From assembly GCA_039208045.1 (NCBI GenBank), contig JBCCRH010000311.1, positions 1 to 7,787 on the forward strand: a stretch of DNA of 7,787 bases, written 5' to 3'. A program made the position numbers and the translations under genes. Each line of letters opens with the position of its first letter. The stretch's first letter is position 1. This stretch comes from JBCCRH01 sp039208045. Its GTDB lineage: Bacteria; Bacteroidota; Bacteroidia; Chitinophagales; Saprospiraceae. Below the pieces are notes generated by a model that saw only the letters and a list, made by a program, of their open reading frames with translations, did not search any database and was not told where the DNA came from. Positions 6,201 through 7,787 of this stretch are shown here, one piece after another.

Positions 6201-7428
6201 TAACGGCTCCAGTGTAGGTGCTGAATTTGAACCAGTCTGGACGACTTCTGATGGAATTATTGTGAGTGGTAATGAAAGCCTGACGCCCGAAGTAAGTGCT
6301 GGGGGCTGGTACTTCTTAGAACTAACGAATACTACAAATGGCTGTAGTACTCTCGATAGTATCCTAGTAAAAGAAGATCGAGTATTTCCTATTGCCGACG
6401 CAGGCCAAGATCAAGACTGGGACTGTTTGATCCCTGGTGCTAATCTGGACGGAAGCGGTTCTTCTGTCGGCCCTGAGTTCCAGTTGGAATGGTTTTTTGA
6501 AGGGAATTTATTTGCAGAAAATATAACAACACCAACGGTCAATGATCCGGGCCTTTACATTTTAGAGGTATTAGATCAAAGTAATGGATGTATGGCTACA
6601 GATTCTGTGTTGGTAATTCCCGATCAGAATGCGCTGGTAGATTTTAGCGTAAGCTTCCTACCACCAGCCTGCGCAGGTGAAGCCACCGGTATTATCTTGA
6701 TCGATAGTATTGTAGGTGGGGTAGGGCCTTTTTTGTATGGTCTTAATAATGAGCCCTTACAAGCTAGTGGGACTTTCCAAGGGCTGGGAGCTGGTAATTA
6801 TTTAGTCAAATTAGAAGATGCACGAGGGTGTACGGCCGAGCAATCGGTATCTTTCGATGCGGAAAGTTCAATTGGTGTTACTCTTGAAACTAATCTCGAA
6901 GAAGATCAAGACGAGACGATAAAACTTGGAGATATTCTTCGCATAGAGGCAGCATTAGTAGTAGAAGGAGCCTCTCTAGAAGAAATACAATGGACATTCC
7001 CCGATTCTGTCTATTGTGAAAGTTGTTTGGCATTTGACGCAAGTCCACAAGAGACAAGTACCTATGCAGTAGAGGCGATCAACAGCTTGGGCTGTGTAGC
7101 AACAGATCAGATCACCATATTCGTAGATACTCGAAAGCGCGTATTTGTACCCAATGCCTTTTCGCCAGATTCAGATGGGTTTAATGACCGCATTACGGTA
7201 TTTGGTGGCGATGATGTAGTGGCTGTCCGCTCTTTCAAAATTTTTGACCGATGGGGATCGATGATATTTGAAAACGGCGATTTCTTTCCCAATGACCTTA
7301 ATCAAGGTTGGGATGGCACTGTCAATGGTCAGCTGCTCAATACGGGCGTCTTTGTTTACATGGCGGAGGTAGAATTTATAGATGGCACCCGAGAGCTATT
7401 CACAGGCGACTTTGTAATTCTTTACTAG
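289..7428 (+). CDS. Giant secreted Ig-like repeat protein with type B (CHU_C) type IX secretion sorting domain
   Basis: The gene encodes 2,379 residues in one uninterrupted frame. It is a predicted surface or secreted adhesin-like protein exported by Sec and then the type IX secretion system. Domain order (numbering from ATG 289): signal peptide (hydrophobic core about 21-32, likely cut before Q37); N-terminal domain 37-214; one divergent Ig/PKD-like unit 215-305; 21 short Ig-like repeats 306-1784; four longer repeats 1785-2118; SprB-like repeat 2119-2194; spacer domain 2195-2283; CHU_C domain 2284-2379 ending at the stop. Coordinates keep the longest frame. ATG 319 is my preferred start because GGAG (307-310) lies eight bases before it and it gives a conventional basic n-region; ATG 325 is also possible. 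The protein is extremely acidic: lysines occur only at 9, 2028, 2174, 2212, 2283 and 2317, and I see no histidine. No gene lies close on either side, so it looks monocistronic. Ligand and exact function cannot be told from sequence. Class assignment is firm, adhesin role is inference. Confidence 0.95.
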   Translation: MVSIFDGVKLMFMRSFRRVRVWGFLFCVFCCVELEGQIENCVGAQVICSDVDISFLPIGTNLNDFSNPNNDFGCLDPLSTTDERAWYYFEFESDMPPNSSIEFTLEVADANEDYDFAIFGPNVGCDSLGSVIRCSAAFIISPVYAFGTLTGMGMGTTDTSEDQITGDGFIAPLEVQPGEGYYLLINAFGNPDGFNLTWGGSAAPFLRCDATPGCPGLSVDAGTDVFICQGDTLLLEAEVNGFQPNATYLWQDTANISQLLNDTTALEARFVVPDTLTGIYELVFSAQDGNCMAEDRVRIIINPSPIPQLLGDTLLCADSMTILETSSSFNNYFWSDGSTGPNLEVSDAGIYSVTVSDFPGCTRVDSIEIVELPPIEPFINGDTTFCTNDVTVLIGPNGFSSYSWSTGIPSQITAVSAPGTYSLTVTDANGCEGETAVTVSELSLPQPTISGNTILCPGDSLVLDAGPNFFEYVWSTGGIAQQEIISAEGLVTVSVTDDNDCVGQDSVLITALSSSTVSILGQPQYCAGDTVFLVANSSSTDLTYLWSDASSTTNDSLRITESGTYVVTATNTDGCTSIDSLTVSFSDPQLTINGSSSFCEGGVTTLIASPGFVNYEWSTGFPLQVLAVSEPGVYAITATDAAGCSVSDSVTVAENTLPPISIEGDTIVCAGANATLDASLLYPDFQWSTGEDVASITINNGGTYSLTVTDSNGCTNADTLIIATQTLPSPMIVGDLNICDGEAAELSADQVYSSYIWSTGAMVPTITVDVASTVELTVEDEFGCVGSTNVMVQEVALDAIVSLSSDVNQICEGDPAVITAQGGTFSSLAWSDGSSGPNLVVNASGTYTVAALDINGCLSRDTIEIAGLDAPETSLSDSLALCLGTVATIDPGSGFADYLWSTGSINPSIQTTVPGIYSVTVTGTNNCVTIDTVEVYEVPLPSPMINGDLSVCQNQENTLSVAPIYEDYIWTTGENTPTINTDTAGLYGVTVTDDGGCQGTFLILVIELPAPDLDIAVDATSTGLCEGESATLEATGDFTVLVWEDGSTSPNFTVDTAGVYTASAINVFGCVTTDSIEIIQFDFPDTLILGDLSFCENDSVTLRLAEGDFSMQTWTDGSVDSTLVVTAPGNYGVEVTDVNGCVGQENVFVNEIASPAFTIDGADSFCVGDSLSLSVVDTFDVYAWSTLEDGNSVVVDTSGTYSVEVTNSFGCSNTESIDVDFLATPTVAITGDTLFCESENAQLEASAGFASYLWSTNETSQSITTTTPGQYIVTVTDNNACQAIDTIVISEAPAPMVSIVGETTFCADSSVVLAASASFADYLWSDNSSDSTLLVTQGGQYSLEVVDSNGCQATAMIDVTLLDLPAPTILADTLFCQGTDLTLSLNATFAEQTWSDGSTADSTSVNAPGWYAVEVTNADGCTQIDSILVDFFPEPIATISGDTAFCPGANTTLSVSPAFETYLWSDNSDEDTLQADTPGVYEVIVTDINSCQDTATISLINFMTEDPQITGDTEFCAGDTLTLSVADTFETYTWSTGSDSTTTQVTAGGMISLVVTDTNGCTTSSELMLTQFALPVISLADTAICAGEMATLAPGGGFPLYEWSTNESGPTISVDQAGTYSVTVTSAELCSASASALVTVNDLPMPEINGLTSFCTGDTIVLSVVDTFATAMWDGMIDGPELSITSGGEYTFVGVDANGCSGETSISVAEQALPIVEIMGNDFFCVDGITTLMVPDTFATYQWSTTDVGPSIEVDQVGDYTLEVSDGNGCTNEASIAISAIERPIAAAGNDQVLNCETDELTLGSTASSQGPEFVYTWFGPGINSMNDMLENPVVSEPGDYTLLIQDTVFGCLSDTAFVSITEDFELPIFTLTDDGQLNCNQPTGNIEATLDVPVVNAQYEWQAPSGDTFGDTPLISVGEGGWVILSVLNLDNGCTFTDSILVEQDFEAPVVQIGAAEELDCRVLSTLLDANGSSVGAEFEPVWTTSDGIIVSGNESLTPEVSAGGWYFLELTNTTNGCSTLDSILVKEDRVFPIADAGQDQDWDCLIPGANLDGSGSSVGPEFQLEWFFEGNLFAENITTPTVNDPGLYILEVLDQSNGCMATDSVLVIPDQNALVDFSVSFLPPACAGEATGIILIDSIVGGVGPFLYGLNNEPLQASGTFQGLGAGNYLVKLEDARGCTAEQSVSFDAESSIGVTLETNLEEDQDETIKLGDILRIEAALVVEGASLEEIQWTFPDSVYCESCLAFDASPQETSTYAVEAINSLGCVATDQITIFVDTRKRVFVPNAFSPDSDGFNDRITVFGGDDVVAVRSFKIFDRWGSMIFENGDFFPNDLNQGWDGTVNGQLLNTGVFVYMAEVEFIDGTRELFTGDFVILY
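319..396 (+). other. Signal peptide of the giant protein
   Basis: Counting from ATG 319 or 325, the n-region is basic (R14, R17, R18, R20), followed by a hydrophobic core of about 12 residues (V21-V32) with three cysteines. A short polar stretch, E-L-E-G, leads to a probable cleavage site before Q37. A mature N-terminal Gln is common in Bacteroidota exported proteins. None of the cysteines fits a lipobox well, because the residues after them are not small and the core is not yet finished, so I favour signal peptidase I over lipoprotein processing. Confidence 0.7.
397..930 (+). other. N-terminal cysteine-containing domain of gliding/CHU_C-type proteins
   Basis: Residues 37-214 match a recurrent N-terminal module of long Bacteroidota CHU_C proteins. 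Visible landmarks are N-C-x-G-A-x-x-I-C near residues 40-48, a GCL before the aromatic W-Y-Y-F strand (W86), the DYDFAIFGP segment (113-121), an R-C pair after it, the GDGF segment (166-169), Y-Y-L-L-I-N (181-186) and GFNLTWGG (193-200). The alternation of beta strands and the acidic DYDF motif suggest a jelly-roll-like, possibly calcium-binding fold. That last point is inference; the module's own function is not established to my knowledge. Confidence 0.65.
931..1203 (+). repeat. Divergent first Ig/PKD-like unit
   Basis: Residues 215-305 (91 aa) keep the cysteine-tryptophan-cysteine layout of the later repeats (ICQGD, YLWQD, GNC) but are about 20 residues longer, with an insertion between the tryptophan and the last strand. 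The opening D-A-G-T-D resembles the start of the long repeats near the C-terminus (A-A-G-N-D at 1786-1790). The array is therefore flanked on both sides by the longer type of module. Confidence 0.6.
1204..5640 (+). repeat. Array of 21 short Ig-like repeats (about 70 residues each)
   Basis: Residues 306-1784 divide without remainder into 21 units of 68-73 residues. The consensus is roughly I-x-G-D-T-x-F-C-x-G-D-x-x-T-L, then F-x-x-Y-x-W-S-T/D-G, then P-G-x-Y-x-V-T-V-T-D-x-N-G-C, then D-S-I-x-V and a proline-rich linker. This matches the Ig-like domain family commonly associated with CHU_C proteins. Every unit has exactly two cysteines and one conserved tryptophan. In 18 of 21 the spacing is C-x17-W-x26-C; units 8 and 12 carry one extra residue before the tryptophan, and unit 4 (from residue 516) is longer in both intervals. 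The array contains no lysine and only five arginines by my reading. Shared motifs use varied synonymous codons, so the array is old rather than freshly amplified. It likely forms a rod that lifts the N-terminal domain away from the cell. Confidence 0.85.
5641..6642 (+). repeat. Four longer Ig/PKD-like repeats
   Basis: Residues 1785-1868, 1869-1950, 1951-2034 and 2035-2118 form four units of 84, 82, 84 and 84 residues. Each has a first cysteine in an N-C or D-C pair, a tryptophan strand, a G-x-Y/W strand and a final N-G-C or F-G-C followed by a D-S/D-T-x-x-V strand. Units 1 and 4 begin with A-x-A-G-x-D-Q, a start typical of PKD-like modules. Three of the four contain a G-x-E-F segment shortly before the tryptophan. 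The first lysine of the mature protein, K2028, is at the end of the third unit. Confidence 0.75.
6643..6870 (+). repeat. Single SprB-like repeat
   Basis: Residues 2119-2194 fit the SprB repeat pattern: P-P-A-C-A-G-E-A-T-G with I-I-L-I-D strands, then V-G-G-V-G-P-F-L-Y-G-L-N, then T-F-Q-G-L-G-A-G-N-Y-L-V and D-A-R-G-C-T. SprB of Flavobacterium johnsoniae is the mobile surface adhesin of gliding and carries many such units. Here there is only one, placed between the Ig-like stalk and the sorting region, so it is probably structural. It does not by itself show gliding. Confidence 0.7.
6871..7137 (+). other. Spacer domain before the sorting signal
   Basis: Residues 2195-2283 resemble the beta-rich module that very often sits immediately before CHU_C domains. 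It has a G-D-x-L-R-I strand, an I-Q-W-T-F-P strand, an S-x-x-C-E-S-C-L pair of cysteines, a P-x-E-T-S-T-Y-x-V strand and a final L-G-C-V-A-T-D. It differs from the upstream repeats in having three cysteines and a long acidic stretch (E-E-D-Q-D-E-T) near its start. Confidence 0.65.
7138..7425 (+). other. CHU_C / type B type IX secretion sorting domain
   Basis: Residues 2284-2379 (96 aa) form a complete gliding-motility-associated C-terminal domain. Diagnostic motifs are VPNAFSPD (2287-2294) followed by D-G-F-N-D, I-F-D-R-W-G (2318-2323), G-W-D-G (2340-2343), N-T-G-V-F-V-Y and a terminal G-D-F-V-I-L-Y. In characterised systems, type B domains direct cargo through the SprA translocon and usually need a PorP/SprF-like partner. 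No such gene is visible within 290 bases upstream or 359 bases downstream. The length is normal for the family and nothing is missing. Confidence 0.92.
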
Positions 7429-7473
7429 TTTCAATTATTATTACGAGAAAGTTACACTGGATGGCAATTTCTA

Positions 7474-7634
7474 AGAGCATGTCGGGACTTTGCTTTTTGA
7501 GCGAGCGCCGTCAAATTTTTTTCTGAGCAAGGCACGATGCGGGAGCATAGCCTTAGCTACGCGACCAAAGAGTAACGCAGCACAGGAGAAAATTTGGCAA
7601 GCACAGCCGAAAGGGTAAAGTCCAGACATGCTCT
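7474..7634. repeat. 161-bp imperfect palindromic element
   Basis: Two far-apart arms are complementary. AGAGCATGTC (7474-7483) pairs with GACATGCTCT (7625-7634), and GGACTTT (7485-7491) with AAAGTCC (7617-7623), extended by G-U and A-U pairs to about 7498/7610. After an internal loop, 7511-7525 pairs with 7583-7597 over 15 positions with three G-U wobbles. The top carries a second hairpin (7526-7558). This two-level compensated pairing over 160 bases is far beyond chance. It may be a non-autonomous, MITE-like or REP-like interspersed repeat, a structured RNA, or the transcription end of the giant gene. There is no coding content and no convincing target-site duplication; only CTAA occurs at 7471-7474 and 7633-7636. 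Confidence 0.7.
7526..7558 (+). other. Apical hairpin inside the long palindrome
   Basis: AGC (7526-7528) and AAGGC (7529-7533) pair with GCCTT (7550-7554) and GCT (7556-7558) across a one-base bulge. The inner ATGC (7537-7540) and GCAT (7545-7548) close a four-base loop, GGGA. The hairpin lies at the tip of the larger fold, so the element would form a branched cruciform or RNA structure. Confidence 0.5.
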
Positions 7635-7728
7635 AATAGTAGAAGCTTGTCCTGGTCTGCTGTTTTACCTAGTTGGATTTGTGGGTGAACTGCTATTTAG
7701 ACCGTTAAAAAAAGAAGTAAGAATCATA

Positions 7729-7736
7729 TATCTTTG
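7729..7736 (+). promoter_or_regulatory. -7 box for a gene beyond the right edge
   Basis: TATCTTTG (7729-7736) is the same octamer as the -7 box upstream of the giant gene and an exact match to TAnnTTTG. The best -33 candidate is a weak GTTA at 7704-7707 with a 21-base spacer. Transcription would begin near 7741-7746. No start codon with a continuing frame can be assigned before the window ends. Confidence 0.35.
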
Positions 7737-7787
7737 GCAGCGATCAACGAAAAGCACCAAGAAAAAATAAGAATAAACCTAACAAAA

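Larger units (their letters stand above)
7429..7787. other. Gene-free 3' flank
   Basis: These 359 bases contain no convincing coding frame on either strand. The only frames present are short continuations of out-of-frame readings of the large gene. There is no clear simple terminator directly after the stop codon. The region holds the long palindrome at 7474-7634, an AT-rich stretch with A-runs (7707-7713 and near 7760), and a promoter-like -7 box near the right edge. Confidence 0.7.

Noticed and set aside
7308..7526. Plus-strand 72-codon frame overlapping the end of the gene
   Set aside because: It is an alternative frame of the CHU_C domain running into the palindrome, with no ribosome binding site and a composition unlike a protein. 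The in-frame CHU_C motifs show which frame is real.
7654..7703. GGTCT (7654-7658) and AGACC (7699-7703) followed by an A-run, considered as a terminator
   Set aside because: Only five base pairs with a 40-base loop. The A-run is on the wrong side for a minus-strand terminator and is not a T-run for the plus strand.

Overview
The window is dominated by one gene, a plus-strand reading frame of 2,379 codons (289-7428). It encodes a giant secreted repeat protein of the Bacteroidota gliding/adhesin type. The C-terminus is a recognisable type IX secretion sorting domain of the CHU_C (type B) family, and the N-terminus is a signal peptide followed by a cysteine-containing domain often found on such proteins. 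These features, the AT-leaning intergenic DNA and two perfect Bacteroidota-type -7 boxes (TATCTTTG) point to a Bacteroidota chromosome. The style of the protein suggests an aquatic or marine Saprospiria/Lewinella-like or Flavobacteriia-like host, but the genus is inference only.

Layout. Positions 1-288 are non-coding or nearly so. They hold a small hairpin (17-33), a promoter candidate (126-157) overlapped by a perfect 18-bp dyad (126-143), a second small hairpin (220-235) and a possible 19-codon leader ORF (236-295) that overlaps the first ATG of the giant gene. Positions 289-7428 are the giant gene. Its protein is built as signal peptide, N-terminal domain (about residues 37-214), one divergent Ig/PKD-like unit (215-305), 21 short Ig-like repeats of about 70 residues (306-1784), four longer repeats of 82-84 residues (1785-2118), one SprB-like repeat (2119-2194), one spacer domain (2195-2283) and the CHU_C sorting domain (2284-2379). 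Positions 7429-7787 contain no gene. They hold a 161-bp imperfect palindrome (7474-7634) that looks like an interspersed palindromic element or structured RNA, and near the right edge a -7 box that probably serves a gene beyond the window.

How it works together. The protein is expected to cross the inner membrane by Sec, cross the outer membrane by the type IX system through its CHU_C domain, and then sit on the surface or be released as a long, very acidic stalk or adhesin. The most unusual direct observations are a stretch of 2,018 residues without a single lysine, no histidine that I could find anywhere in the protein, and a nearly invariant C-x17-W-x26-C geometry in 18 of the 21 short repeats. 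No partner gene (for example a PorP/SprF-like protein) is visible in the window. I see no mobile element with a transposase, no CRISPR array, and no rRNA or tRNA.
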